Assembly (NCBI RefSeq): GCF_002917095.1
Contig: NZ_PQGA01000016.1
Coordinates: 83,488 to 147,487 of the forward strand
Origin: Paraburkholderia eburnea
GTDB lineage: Bacteria > Pseudomonadota > Gammaproteobacteria > Burkholderiales > Burkholderiaceae
Reading direction: 5' to 3'
DNA length: 64,000 nt
Both the position numbers and the translations under genes were made by a program. The notes below the pieces were generated by a model. It saw only the letters and a program-made list of their open reading frames with translations. It ran no database searches and had not been told where the DNA came from. Below are positions 17,356-26,726 of the stretch, one piece after another; position 1 is the first letter of the stretch, and every line of letters starts with the position of its first letter.

Positions 17356-19611
17356 ATGTCACAAGGTCTTCTCGATGCGCAGAACGGCACTGCGCGGGCT
17401 GCTTCTTCTTCTTCTTCCGCTTCTTCGCTGTCGCGGCGCACGTTCCTGAAGCTCGGCGCGGCGGCGGGCGGCGGTCTGCTGCTCGGCTTCAGCTTTGGCG
17501 CGGGTGCCCAGGGCGACAGCGCGGCGCGCCAGTCGGTCGTGGGCGGCGACGGCAACGAAACGCCGCAGGACGGCGTGTTCGAGCCGAATGCCTTCGTGCA
17601 GATCGACCGCACCGGCAAGGTCACGCTCATCATCCCGAAGGTGGAGATGGGGCAGGGCGTGTACACGTCGATCCCGATGTTGATCGCCGAGGAACTCGAA
17701 GTGCCGCTCGGCAGCGTGACGCTCGATCACGCGCCGCCCGACGCGAAACTGTTCACCGATCCGCTGCTGGGCGGCCAGCTCACGGGCGGTTCGACCTCGA
17801 TCCGCTATGCGTGGGAACCGATGCGCCGCGCGGGGGCGACGGCGCGCGTGGCGCTGATCGCGGCGGCGGCGCAGCAATGGCAGGTCGATCCCGCCGCGTG
17901 TCACGCGAAGAGCGGCGAAGTGCTGCACGACGCCAGCGGGCGGCGCGCTTCATACGGCCAGCTTGTCGATGCCGCGGCGAAGCTGCCCGCCCCGCAAAAC
18001 GTGACGCTCAAGAGTCCGAAGGATTTCACGATCATCGGCAAGCCCACGAAGCGGCTCGATTCGCCGGAAAAAGTCGATGGTTCGGCGCTGTTCGGTCTCG
18101 ACGTGCGCCTGCCCAATATGGTCTATGCGGCCATCGTCAATTGCCCCGTGTTCGGCGGCACGCTGGCGCGCGTGGACGACACGCACGCGAAGCAGATTCC
18201 CGGCGTCACGCAGATCGTCAAGATCGACAACGCCGTGGCCGTGATCGGCGCGCACACCTGGGCCGCGAAGCGCGGCGCGGCGGCGCTCGTGATCGAGTGG
18301 AACGAGGGCGCGGCGGCGAACCTGTCGATGCGGCAGATCGTCGGCGATCTGGCGAACGCCGCGCAGCAGCAGAGCGGCGCCGTCGCGCGCAGGGACGGTG
18401 ATGTGCAGCAGGCCTTCGGCGGCGCGAAAACGCGCGTCGATGCCGTCTATCAGCAGCCCTTCCTCGCGCACGCGACGATGGAGCCGATCAACTGCACCGT
18501 GCACGTGCGCGGCGACGCCTGCGAGATCTGGGTCGGCACCCAGGTGCCCACGCGCGCCGTCGATGCGGGCGTGGCCGTCACGGGCCTCAAGCCCGAACAG
18601 ATCGTGCTGCACAACCACCTGCTCGGCGGCGGTTTCGGGCGGCGTCTGGAAGTCGATGCCATCACCCAGGCGCTCAAGGTCGGCAAGCAGGTGAGCACGC
18701 CCGTCAAGGTGTTCTGGACGCGCGAGGAAGATATCCAGCACGACATGTACCGGCCGTTCTACTACGACCGCATTTCTGCCGGACTCGACGCCAACGGCAA
18801 ACCGGTGGCGTGGCAGCACCGCATCGTCGGCTCGTCGATCATGGCGCGCTTCGCGCCGCCGGCCTTCAAGAACGGCATCGACCCGGACGCCGTCGAAGTG
18901 GCCGCCGATCTGCCCTACGACCTGCCTAACCAGTTGATCGAATACGTGCGCCAGGAGCCGCATACGGTGCCCACCGCCTTCTGGCGCGGCGTCGGGCCGA
19001 CGCGCGGCACCTTCGTGGTGGAGAGCTTTATCGACGAATGCGCGGTGGCCGCCAAGACCGATCCGGTGCAGTACCGGCGCAATCTGCTCGGCAAGTCGCC
19101 GCGCGCGCTGGGCGTGCTCGACGTGGCCACGCGCGCCGCCAACTGGGGACCACCCATGCCGAAGGGACAAGGGCGCGGGGTTTCGGTGATGCACGCGTTC
19201 GGCAGCTACTTCGCGATGGTCGCCGACGTGACCGTGAGCAACGGCGAAGTGCGCGTGAACCGCGTGGTGGCGGCGGTCGACTGCGGCATGGTGGTGAATC
19301 CGACGACCATCGAGGCGCAGGTGCAGGGCGGCATCGTGTTCGGCATCTCGGCAGCGCTTTACAGCGAAATCACGATCGAGCGCGGGCGCGTGACCCAGCG
19401 CAATTTCACCGACTACCGCATCCTGCGCATCGACGAGTCGCCCGTGATCGAAGTGCATATCGTGCCAAGCGGCGAGGCGCCCGGCGGGATCGGCGAGCCG
19501 GGCACGGCGGCGCTCGCGCCCGCGGTGACCAACGCGATCTACGCGGCGACGGGCCAGCGCCTGCGGCATTTGCCCGTGGGCCGTCAGCTCATGAACCCGC
19601 AAACCGCCTGA
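17356..19611 (+). CDS. Molybdopterin subunit of a periplasmic aldehyde/isoquinoline oxidoreductase (IorB-like)
   Basis: A 751-residue large subunit with a twin-arginine signal (LSRRTFLKLGAAAGGG, about residues 27-42), so the enzyme is exported folded. It is a two-part Mo-binding domain of the IorB type; HNHLLGGGFGRRLEVD and the C-terminal GGIGEPGTAALAPAVTNAIY, with the conserved catalytic Glu, are family signatures. Single-subunit members oxidise aldehydes or N-heterocycles and feed electrons to cytochrome c. The substrate is not evident. It is translationally close to its 2Fe-2S partner and 8 bases ahead of the cytochrome gene. Confidence 0.9.
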   Translation: MSQGLLDAQNGTARAASSSSSASSLSRRTFLKLGAAAGGGLLLGFSFGAGAQGDSAARQSVVGGDGNETPQDGVFEPNAFVQIDRTGKVTLIIPKVEMGQGVYTSIPMLIAEELEVPLGSVTLDHAPPDAKLFTDPLLGGQLTGGSTSIRYAWEPMRRAGATARVALIAAAAQQWQVDPAACHAKSGEVLHDASGRRASYGQLVDAAAKLPAPQNVTLKSPKDFTIIGKPTKRLDSPEKVDGSALFGLDVRLPNMVYAAIVNCPVFGGTLARVDDTHAKQIPGVTQIVKIDNAVAVIGAHTWAAKRGAAALVIEWNEGAAANLSMRQIVGDLANAAQQQSGAVARRDGDVQQAFGGAKTRVDAVYQQPFLAHATMEPINCTVHVRGDACEIWVGTQVPTRAVDAGVAVTGLKPEQIVLHNHLLGGGFGRRLEVDAITQALKVGKQVSTPVKVFWTREEDIQHDMYRPFYYDRISAGLDANGKPVAWQHRIVGSSIMARFAPPAFKNGIDPDAVEVAADLPYDLPNQLIEYVRQEPHTVPTAFWRGVGPTRGTFVVESFIDECAVAAKTDPVQYRRNLLGKSPRALGVLDVATRAANWGPPMPKGQGRGVSVMHAFGSYFAMVADVTVSNGEVRVNRVVAAVDCGMVVNPTTIEAQVQGGIVFGISAALYSEITIERGRVTQRNFTDYRILRIDESPVIEVHIVPSGEAPGGIGEPGTAALAPAVTNAIYAATGQRLRHLPVGRQLMNPQTA

Positions 19612-19619
19612 GGAGGACG

Positions 19620-20999
19620 ATGATGAAGCCATTCGACGCATCCTCTATCGCGCGAGGATTTGCTACTAACTGCCTGGCCCCGGCGCTCGCCGCGACTTTG
19701 ATCGCTTTCGCGCCGGGTTTGGCGTTTGCTGCGGATTCCGCCGCCACCGCACCGTCCAGCGCCGATGCCGCCACGATCCAGCGCGGCGCGTACCTCGCCC
19801 AGGCCGGCGATTGCGCGGCCTGCCACACGGCGCCGGGCGGCAAACCGTTCGCGGGCGGCCTGCCGATGTCCACGCCGCTCGGCCACATCTACACGACCAA
19901 CATCACGCCCGATCCGGACACGGGCATCGGCGGCTATACGCTGGACGATTTCGCGCGCGCGTTGCGCGAGGGTGTGGCGAAGGACGGCCACAACCTCTAT
20001 CCGGCGATGCCGTACCCGTCCTACGCGAAAGTGCGCGACGACGATGTGGCCGCGCTCTACGCCTACTTCATGCATGGCGTGCAGCCGATCAAGGCGGCCA
20101 ATCGCGACAGCGACATCAAATGGCCGATGAACATGCGTTGGCCGCTCAAGCTGTGGAACCTCGTGTTTCTCAAGAAAGGCGTGTACCAGGACAAACCGGG
20201 CAAGGACGCCGCATGGAATCGCGGCGCCTATCTCGTGCAGGGCCTGGGGCACTGCGGCTCGTGCCATACGCCGCGCGGCATCGGTTTCAATGAGCAGGCG
20301 CTCGACGAAAGCGGCACGGAGTTTCTGAGCGGCGCGCTACTCGATAACTGGTTCGCCTCGAACCTCACCGGCGAGCACAACACCGGGCTCGGACGCTGGA
20401 GCCAGGCCGATCTCGCGCAGTTCCTCAAGACGGGCGCGAACCAGCACGCGTCGGCGTTCGGCGCGATGACGAGCGTGATCAACAACAGCACCCAGGCGAT
20501 GAACGACGCCGACGTCAACGCGATCGCGGGCTATCTCAAGTCGCTGCCGCCGGCGGGCGGCAGTGGCGGCGAGGCTTATGCCTACGATCCGCAGGCGACG
20601 AAGGTATCGCTCTCGCGGCCTGCGAACGATGCGGGCGCGCGCGTCTACGCGGCGTTCTGCATGCACTGCCACGGCGTCGACGGACGGGGCTTCGCGCCCA
20701 TGTTCGCGCCGCTTGCGGGCAATCCGAACGTACTCGAAAAGGAGGCCGCGTCGCTCATCAACGTGACGCTCAACGGCACGGGCGATCTCGTGATCCAGGG
20801 CATTCCGGCGCCGTATCCGATGCCGCCGTATCGCGACCAGCTTAACGACCAGCAGATCGCTGACGTGCTGAGCTTTATCCGCGCGGGTTGGAACAACCGC
20901 GCGGGCGCGGTCGGCGCGGGCGATGTCGCGAAGCTGCGCGCGGCGACGCAACCCGAGGCGCAATCAGCACAATCGGCACAAGCCGGGCAGGCGCAGTGA
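19620..20999 (+). CDS. Tri-heme cytochrome c subunit of the molybdenum hydroxylase
   Basis: A 459-residue periplasmic, probably membrane-anchored cytochrome c with a signal peptide ending near AFA-AD (about residue 38). Three heme-binding motifs are visible: CAACH at residue 65, CGSCH at 212 and CMHCH at 347, each followed by a cytochrome c domain. This is the layout of the cytochrome subunit of alcohol and aldehyde dehydrogenases that reduces ubiquinone. AGGAGG precedes the ATGATG start; either ATG could be used. Third gene of the operon. The C-terminal Gln/Ala-rich tail is poorly conserved. Confidence 0.9.
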   Translation: MMKPFDASSIARGFATNCLAPALAATLIAFAPGLAFAADSAATAPSSADAATIQRGAYLAQAGDCAACHTAPGGKPFAGGLPMSTPLGHIYTTNITPDPDTGIGGYTLDDFARALREGVAKDGHNLYPAMPYPSYAKVRDDDVAALYAYFMHGVQPIKAANRDSDIKWPMNMRWPLKLWNLVFLKKGVYQDKPGKDAAWNRGAYLVQGLGHCGSCHTPRGIGFNEQALDESGTEFLSGALLDNWFASNLTGEHNTGLGRWSQADLAQFLKTGANQHASAFGAMTSVINNSTQAMNDADVNAIAGYLKSLPPAGGSGGEAYAYDPQATKVSLSRPANDAGARVYAAFCMHCHGVDGRGFAPMFAPLAGNPNVLEKEAASLINVTLNGTGDLVIQGIPAPYPMPPYRDQLNDQQIADVLSFIRAGWNNRAGAVGAGDVAKLRAATQPEAQSAQSAQAGQAQ

Positions 21000-21664
21000 A
21001 GCGGGCAGTGGCGGCCAACGCGTTGCAGGCGCTGGCCGCCACGCCTTCGGCATTGCCGGTCGTGCCGTTGCGGCGCGACGATCTGCCCGTGGAGACGGTC
21101 GCGCTCGCGCGTTACATGGTCGGCAAGTACCTCGTTCACGACTTGCCCGAGGGGCGCCTGGTGGGGCGTCTCGTCGAAGTCGAGGGCTATCCGCCCGGCG
21201 ATTCGACGGGACACGCCTTCATCGGGCCGCGCGGGTGGAACGCGTCGCTCTTTCTCGCGCGCGGACATGCCTATGTGCGGCTCACCTACGGTCTGTCTTA
21301 CATGCTCAATATGTCGAGCGAAGCCGAGGGCGTGGGCGCGGGCGTGCTGTTTCGCGCCGTCGAACCGCTCGAAGGCCTCGCCTCGATGGCCGCGCGCAGG
21401 CCGGGCGCGACGCTGCGCGATCTCACGCGCGGGCCGGGGCGGCTCACCCAGGCGTTCGGAATCGGCGCGAGTTTCGACGGCATCGATCTTTGCGCGGGCA
21501 AGAGCTTATGGATCGGGCGTCTGAACGCGGCCAGGCACCCGGCGGCGGAACCCGGCGTGACCACACGCATCGGCTTGTCGCGCGAACAGGACCGTCCGCT
21601 GCGGTTCTACGAGATCGGCAGTCCTTTCGTCAGTGGTCCGCGCAAACTGCTTTCAACCAGTTGA
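20996..21664 (+). CDS. 3-methyladenine DNA glycosylase (Aag/MPG family)
   Basis: A 222-residue alkyladenine glycosylase that removes alkylated purines. Motifs are VGRLVEVEGYPPGDSTGHAF (catalytic Glu region), GPRGWNASLF and GHAYVRLTYGLSYMLNM, the DNA-binding Tyr region. The probable start is the GTG that overlaps the cytochrome stop (GTGA), implying translational coupling; later ATGs would remove the core. Finding a base-excision enzyme as the fourth cistron of a molybdenum hydroxylase operon is unusual. It may simply be co-transcribed, or may deal with damage from reactive aldehydes; the latter is speculation. Confidence 0.8.
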   Translation: MKRAVAANALQALAATPSALPVVPLRRDDLPVETVALARYMVGKYLVHDLPEGRLVGRLVEVEGYPPGDSTGHAFIGPRGWNASLFLARGHAYVRLTYGLSYMLNMSSEAEGVGAGVLFRAVEPLEGLASMAARRPGATLRDLTRGPGRLTQAFGIGASFDGIDLCAGKSLWIGRLNAARHPAAEPGVTTRIGLSREQDRPLRFYEIGSPFVSGPRKLLSTS

Positions 21665-21855
21665 AACGGGTCGAGTCGCATTTTTAAGCCGATTTTTGCG
21701 GCCACTGTATTGTTGCTGCTGGCGGAACTGTATTTTGGGGAAATCGGTATTTGCCCTGGTCGCTTCGCTTCATAGACTTGAAGGACTGGCCCGACGCGAG
21801 CCGATTAGCATCGCGGCGTCGAGGCCGGGCACAACAAGCGATGGAGGTAAATATC

Positions 21856-22212
21856 ATGAAGGCTCGTACCCTGATTCAGGCCGCGTTCGTCGCGGCACTC
21901 GTGGCCGCACCGGCATTGTCCTATGCGCAGTCGGTGGACCAGAACAATGCTCCCAAAACCCGCGCCGAGGTCCGCGCCGAGCTGATCCAGATCGAACAGG
22001 CCGGCTACAACCCGGCAACTGCCAACGACTCCAACTATCCGAGCGATATCCAGGCCGCGGAAGCGCGTGTTTCGCAGGAACAAGGACAGGGTGTCGCGCA
22101 GACGCAGCCGAACGCCGACACCGGCTATGGCGGCGCATCGACGGGTTCATCGCAATCGGGCACCCAGCCTGAGACGATCGCACCGTCGCAGCGCGTGTAT
22201 TTCGGTAATTGA
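21856..22212 (+). CDS. DUF4148 exported protein
   Basis: A 118-residue secreted protein with a clear signal peptide (MKARTLIQAAFVAALVAAPA..., cleavage near SYA-QS, residue 24). The DUF4148 core follows: KTRAEVRAELIQIEQAGYNP, then a low-complexity Gln/Gly/Ser-rich tail. The family is very common and often multicopy in Burkholderiales, and its function is unknown. A GGAGG site precedes the ATG. A rho-independent terminator lies about 200 bases downstream. Confidence 0.85.
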   Translation: MKARTLIQAAFVAALVAAPALSYAQSVDQNNAPKTRAEVRAELIQIEQAGYNPATANDSNYPSDIQAAEARVSQEQGQGVAQTQPNADTGYGGASTGSSQSGTQPETIAPSQRVYFGN

Positions 22213-22415
22213 GCGGTAACTAAGCGGTAACTGAGCGGCCATTGAGCCGGAACGCGCTTTAGCCCAAATCTGTTGCAAACCTGCTGTCGTCGCGGCGTGA
22301 CGAAACACGCGGCCCGTGTTGCGCGGGTCGCGCCTGGCGTTAGCCGGTTATGCCACGCTCCACACCGTCGCGCGAATTTTCATGCGTCGAACCTCCGCCG
22401 CCGCAAGGTGGCTTC

Positions 22416-22444
22416 GCCCAACCCACCCCGGATTGGGCTTTTTT
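22416..22444 (+). terminator. Rho-independent terminator
   Basis: Stem GCCCAA (22416-22421) pairs with TTGGGC (22433-22438) across an 11-base loop and is followed directly by six T. It fits the end of the DUF4148 transcript, and it stops before the convergent CBS gene. Confidence 0.75.
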
Positions 22445-22491
22445 CGCTGAAGCCTGTGCGCTCGAACGTATGAAAGGATGCGGCAGCGCGG

Positions 22492-22935
22492 TCAGGTGCC
22501 AGGACCGCCGGTGATGTAGTGCTCGAGCTGCGAGATGGTGAACTGCTGCTCGGCGATGATTTCCTTCACCAGGTCGCCGATCGACACCATGCCGACGAGC
22601 TTGCCGTCTTCCATGACCGGCAGGTGACGCATGCGCCGCTCGGTCATGAGCGCCATGCAGTCATAGGTGGTCTGGTCGAGCTGCACGAAACGCACGTGCG
22701 GGCTCATGATGTCGCGCACGGCAGTCGTTTTCGACGAGCGGTCCATCAGCACGATCTTGCGCGCGTAATCGCGCTCGGTGACGATGCCCACGATCGCGCC
22801 GCCGTCGACGACGACCAGGGCGCCGATCTGCTTGTCGGCCATCAGGCGGATGGCGTCGTAGACGGAATCGTGGGCGCCGATCGTGTGGACCACCTGTTCC
22901 GGCTTGGATTTAAGTACCTGTGCAACGCTCGTCAT
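22492..22935 (-). CDS. CBS-domain pair protein
   Basis: A 147-residue cytosolic protein made of two CBS repeats (about 10-65 and 75-130): QIGALVVVDGGAIVGIVTERDYAR and RHLPVMEDGKLVGMVSIGDLVKE. Such stand-alone Bateman modules bind adenine nucleotides and act as energy-state sensors on unknown partners. MTSVAQVLKSKP is a typical start. Single gene, convergent with the DUF4148 gene. Confidence 0.88.
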   Translation of the reverse strand: MTSVAQVLKSKPEQVVHTIGAHDSVYDAIRLMADKQIGALVVVDGGAIVGIVTERDYARKIVLMDRSSKTTAVRDIMSPHVRFVQLDQTTYDCMALMTERRMRHLPVMEDGKLVGMVSIGDLVKEIIAEQQFTISQLEHYITGGPGT

Positions 22936-23187
22936 AGGGCGACTCCAGTTCGTCCTTCTTGTCGTTCGATTGGTGCGTTCATTGTCCGCTTATTGCCGAA
23001 AAGCAAGCTATGAAAGCCTTTGAAGTATAGGCGGATGGCCGCTCGCGCGGCGTTGGGGTATGCGCGGGGTTGGCCCGTGCGCGGCGCTGTGCGCTCCCGC
23101 GCGCGTCCCCCGGCCATCGTCGGGGCGCCCGCGAGGGGCGGGGCGGCCCTGGCCAAATGGCGGTACACTCCGATTCCTAACTCCAAC

Positions 23188-23207
23188 CCGGCTTCAGGCC
23201 GGTTTTT
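23188..23207 (+). terminator. Hairpin with T-run directly upstream of ribA
   Basis: CCGGC (23188-23192), loop TTCAG, GCCGG (23198-23202), then TTTTT, ending 21 bases before the ribA ATG. It has the form of an intrinsic terminator but lies where a leader would be. It could be an attenuator, or the end of a short upstream transcript. No FMN riboswitch consensus was recognised next to it. Confidence 0.5.
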
Positions 23208-23228
23208 GCCAGCCATTTGTTCCAGATC

Positions 23229-23876
23229 ATGCCTACGCTTCAAGAGCCGTCCTGCGCTGACGGCGATAACGCCAACGAATGCGTCGTGCTTGACGCGAGC
23301 GCCACGCTGCCGACCCGTTACGGCACCTTCGAGTCCTACGTCTACCGCGTGAAGGACGGCGGCGCCGAACACTGCGCGCTCGTGATGGGCGACGTGGGTA
23401 GCGGCGAGCCCGTGCTCGCGCGCCTGCATTCCGAATGTCTGACCGGCGACGTGTTCGGTTCCTATCGCTGCGATTGCGGCGAACAGCTCGATCTTGCGCT
23501 GCGCTACATCGCCGCCGAAGGCCGCGGCGTGCTGCTCTATCTGCGTGGCCACGAAGGCCGCGGCATCGGCCTGTCGAACAAGATCCGCGCGTATCAACTG
23601 CAGGAGCAGGGCCGCGACACGGTCGAGGCGAATCTCGACCTTGGCCTGCCTGACGACGCGCGCGAATACGATTCGGCGGCGGCGATCCTGCGTATGCTCA
23701 AAGTCACTTCGGTGCGCCTGATGAGCAACAACCCGAAGAAGTTCGACACGCTTTCGAAGCACGGTATTCCGGTGATCGAGCGCGTCGCGCTGGCGATTCC
23801 TATGCGTGAGGAAAACGAGCGTTATATCCGCACGAAGCAGGTCAAGTTCGGCCACTACTTCGAAGAGAACGAGTAG
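23229..23876 (+). CDS. ribA: GTP cyclohydrolase II RibA
   Basis: A 215-residue enzyme that opens GTP to the first committed riboflavin precursor with release of formate and pyrophosphate. The zinc site is C-x10-C-x-C in SECLTGDVFGSYRCDCGEQL; RGHEGRGIGLSNKI and the later SNNPKKFDTL are family signatures. It is a stand-alone RibA, not fused to RibB. A TTG at 23217 could also start this frame; the ATG giving MPTLQEPS was chosen. Confidence 0.93.
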   Translation: MPTLQEPSCADGDNANECVVLDASATLPTRYGTFESYVYRVKDGGAEHCALVMGDVGSGEPVLARLHSECLTGDVFGSYRCDCGEQLDLALRYIAAEGRGVLLYLRGHEGRGIGLSNKIRAYQLQEQGRDTVEANLDLGLPDDAREYDSAAAILRMLKVTSVRLMSNNPKKFDTLSKHGIPVIERVALAIPMREENERYIRTKQVKFGHYFEENE

Positions 23877-23929
23877 TTCAGGGTTGGGCGGGCAGAGCCC
23901 GTCCTGATTTGGGTGACGTGCTCACAATC

Positions 23930-23951
23930 GCTTGATCTATAAGCTTTTTTT
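23930..23951 (+). terminator. Weak terminator candidate between ribA and dsdA
   Basis: GCTT, seven-base loop, AAGC, then seven T. The stem is only four pairs, so this is tentative. It lies in the 154-base gap between two convergent genes. Confidence 0.3.
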
Positions 23952-24030
23952 CGCTTTATTCGCGTCGCGCTTCGGATTGGCCAAAACCCGATGGCGCGAC
24001 GCAAATGCGCTTGCGCAGGTGCCCCACTAC

Positions 24031-25344
24031 TCACAAGCGGCCGAGCGCTTTCGCGTGAGACTGGAAGCGGCGGTGCTCCTCCGGTGGGACCAGCGATCCA
24101 CCCGTAGTCCAGATTACGTGTGTCGCCTGGCACATGCCGGCATTGAGGCTACGCAGGTAGTGGCGGCCGCCGGGCGATTGTGTCAGCCAGCCCGGGCCAC
24201 CGATGGCCGCCGCCGCCGATGGCTCCAGTTCCACTCCCATGACGCGTTGCATGGCGAGCAAGCATTCGTAGAGCTGATTGTCGCTTACGGTGAATACACC
24301 TGACAGCTGGGATGCCATCAACGGACTGACAAGGTGCGACGCCAGCGCGACGGCAAGGCCATCAGCCTCGGTGCGATTGTCCAGGCCCACATCGTACACA
24401 GATACGGGCTTGTCGCGACTTAGCGCAAGCTGAACCAGCATGCACGGCGAGGCAACGGGCTCGGCAAAAAAGCAATGAACGTGCTCGCCGAACAACGCTT
24501 TCAGGCCATAGGTGATGCCACCCGGCGCGCCGCCGACCCCACACGGGATATAGACGAAGAGCGGATGCGCCGCATCCACGATGCGGCCAGCCTCGGCCAG
24601 TTGCACCGCCAGATGGCGAGCGCCCGCGGCGTAGCCCAGAAACAGCATCAAGGAGCGTTCGTCGTCAACAAAGTGGCAGTGTGGCTGATTCCGCGCCTCC
24701 GACCGTCCGGCAGCGACGGCTTGCGCATAGTCGCCGTCGTGTTCGACCACTCGAACACCACGTCTCCTTAGGCGCTCCTTCTTCCACGGCTTCGCGTCCG
24801 TGGACATATGAACGACAGCCTCGAACCCCAGCGCGGCAGCCATCACACCAATACTCAAACCGAGATTGCCAGTACTGCCAACGATAACCGCTTGCTCCGA
24901 AAACAACTTTCGTGCGGCGGCTGACGCGAGGATTCGCCGATCTCCATCGGCATTGAGCAACCCGTGTTCGATGGCGATCGACTCGGCGAGCGCGAGGACT
25001 TCGTGAAAGCCGCCGCGCGCCTTGACGGAACCGGCGATCGGCAAGGCGTCGTCGCGTTTGATGAACCAGGCGCCTTGCTCCTCGCTTGATGGCGATAGCG
25101 CATCTCGCAAGCCATTGGCGGGCATCAGGCACGACTCCACTTTTCCCGCGCGTTCGGCTAGTTCGGGAAAAAGCTCGGCCATCAGCGGTTCGCAGCGGGC
25201 CAGCCTCGCCTCGGCACTGGCAATGTCGTCGAACGAAGGGGCATCGTGGGGCAAAGGGCTGCCGACATCGGGATTCAGCCACAGCAGTGGGCGGCGAGAG
25301 TGTAGTTCAGCTAATAGCTCGGTCGATTGGAACGGGGCGTGCAT
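24031..25344 (-). CDS. dsdA: D-serine ammonia-lyase
   Basis: A 437-residue PLP enzyme of fold type II that converts D-serine to pyruvate and ammonia. The PLP lysine is in IAGSVKARGGFHEVL near residue 108; the phosphate loop is GSTGNLGLSIGV, and IPCGVGGAPGGITYGLK is a further signature. The length agrees with enterobacterial DsdA. It is divergent from a LysR regulator 103 bases away, the usual dsdC-dsdA arrangement. No DsdX permease gene is adjacent. Codon use appears slightly less GC-biased than in neighbours. Confidence 0.9.
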   Translation of the reverse strand: MHAPFQSTELLAELHSRRPLLWLNPDVGSPLPHDAPSFDDIASAEARLARCEPLMAELFPELAERAGKVESCLMPANGLRDALSPSSEEQGAWFIKRDDALPIAGSVKARGGFHEVLALAESIAIEHGLLNADGDRRILASAAARKLFSEQAVIVGSTGNLGLSIGVMAAALGFEAVVHMSTDAKPWKKERLRRRGVRVVEHDGDYAQAVAAGRSEARNQPHCHFVDDERSLMLFLGYAAGARHLAVQLAEAGRIVDAAHPLFVYIPCGVGGAPGGITYGLKALFGEHVHCFFAEPVASPCMLVQLALSRDKPVSVYDVGLDNRTEADGLAVALASHLVSPLMASQLSGVFTVSDNQLYECLLAMQRVMGVELEPSAAAAIGGPGWLTQSPGGRHYLRSLNAGMCQATHVIWTTGGSLVPPEEHRRFQSHAKALGRL

Positions 25345-25447
25345 GATTTACCCAGGATTCGCTTATACAGATTCAAGACTAGCAATGCTACGATTCTCAC
25401 GGGCCGCAAAAAAGCGTTGATTTTTAATGGATGCATTAGCCTGACTT

Positions 25448-26398
25448 ATGCTTAGTCGATTGGACGGTTCGATCCTTGGCGCGCTGCTGTGTTTTGAAAC
25501 GGCGGGCCGCCTCCTGAGCTTCACGAAAACCGCGCAGGCGTTCAACCTGACGCAAAGCGCCGTGAGCCAGCAGATTCGTCATTTGGAGGACCGGCTCGGT
25601 TATGCCCTTTTTGTGCGCCAGGCGCGTGGGCTGAAGCTGACCGAAAAGGGCGAGGTCCTTTTGGGAACGATATCGAGTGCGTTCGCGGATATCAATCAGA
25701 CGCTTCAAACACTCGGCATGTCGAACGCGCCTCTACAGGTAAGTTGTCTGCCGTCGCTCGCGCTGCAATGGCTGATGCCGCGTTTAACCGAATTCCACCG
25801 GCAACAGCCGGGCGTCTGCGTGCGCCTGAAAGCCGAGTTCCAGATGCTGGACCGGCAAGCCATGAATATCGACGATATCGACGTGGCGTTGCGTTACGAC
25901 CCCGTCCAATACAACCGGCTGCACGCGGATGTCGTCCTCGATGAATATCTGTTTCCCGTCGCGACGCCCGCCTATCTGGCGCAGCATCCCGGCTTCGCGG
26001 CGGGAGCGTCGCTCGACGGTGTCACGCTGCTGCACGACGCCGCGCCCTGGGCGGGCGCGCCGGAATTCGTGGAGTGGCGCAGTTGGCTTGCGCAAGCCCG
26101 TCCTGAGTGGACCGGGCATCTGGACGGTCCGCAATTCAACTTCTCCAGCCTGGCCATGACCGCCGCGTTGAACCATCAAGGCGTGGCGATGGGCCGCTCG
26201 GCGCTGGTTCACGACGAGATCGTGAGTGGCCGGCTTGTCGACGTGTTCGGCCAGCATGTGCGCGCGCCTGCGCGCTACGTGCTGCTTTCCCGCAACCCCG
26301 ACGACCCGCGTACTGCGCTCTTTTCAGACTGGCTCAAAACCGAGTGTGCGCGCTTCGATGAGGCACGGATGCAGCGGCTTTTGAATGGGCGCCTGTGA
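25448..26398 (+). CDS. LysR-type regulator, probable regulator of dsdA
   Basis: A 316-residue LysR-family regulator. The winged helix is at residues 9-68 (FTKTAQAFNLTQSAVSQQIRHLE) and the effector-binding domain follows. It resembles the GcvA/DsdC branch. Position and divergent orientation suggest that it senses D-serine and controls dsdA. The 103-base shared upstream region would hold the operator. Confidence 0.85.
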   Translation: MLSRLDGSILGALLCFETAGRLLSFTKTAQAFNLTQSAVSQQIRHLEDRLGYALFVRQARGLKLTEKGEVLLGTISSAFADINQTLQTLGMSNAPLQVSCLPSLALQWLMPRLTEFHRQQPGVCVRLKAEFQMLDRQAMNIDDIDVALRYDPVQYNRLHADVVLDEYLFPVATPAYLAQHPGFAAGASLDGVTLLHDAAPWAGAPEFVEWRSWLAQARPEWTGHLDGPQFNFSSLAMTAALNHQGVAMGRSALVHDEIVSGRLVDVFGQHVRAPARYVLLSRNPDDPRTALFSDWLKTECARFDEARMQRLLNGRL

Positions 26399-26476
26399 AT
26401 CGATTGAATCAGCCTGGGCGAAAAAACGCTTGCAGCCGCAATAACGTCCCGCTATCTTTGCGCTGTTCGATCAACT

Positions 26477-26677
26477 GCAGCGGGAGAGACCGTCACTGCG
26501 AAAGCACTCGACGGCGCCGACGGAGCAACCGCCCCGGAAACTCTCAGGCACAAGGACCCTGCGGCGAGAACATCTGGAGAGCGGCGCGAACGCGCCCACC
26601 GAAGGAGATTTCCGTCCGGCGCGTCTTGCGCGTGCAGTGCCGGCACGGAAAGAAACTCTCAGGTACATGGACAGATG
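26477..26677 (+). promoter_or_regulatory. Tandem glycine riboswitch
   Basis: Two consecutive glycine aptamers. The first (26477-26562) has GCGGGAGAGACC, GCCGACGGAGCAACCGCC and AAACTCTCAGGCACAAGGAC, closed by GCAG/CTGC. The second (26571-26677) has CTGGAGAGCGGC, CCACCGAAGGAGA and AAACTCTCAGGTACATGGAC, closed by CATCTG/CAGATG. The short linker and the repeated core are diagnostic of the class that binds glycine cooperatively. It ends about 50 bases before the dadA-like ATG, so it should control that gene. Confidence 0.92.
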
Positions 26678-26726
26678 GGGCACAGGTGTCGGAAACGACA
26701 GTGCTCAATCCAATCTGGACCATGTC

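Noticed and set aside
23885..23901. CGGGC-AGA-GCCCG hairpin just after ribA
   Set aside because: Short stem without a T-run and no sign of conservation; not enough for a separate feature.
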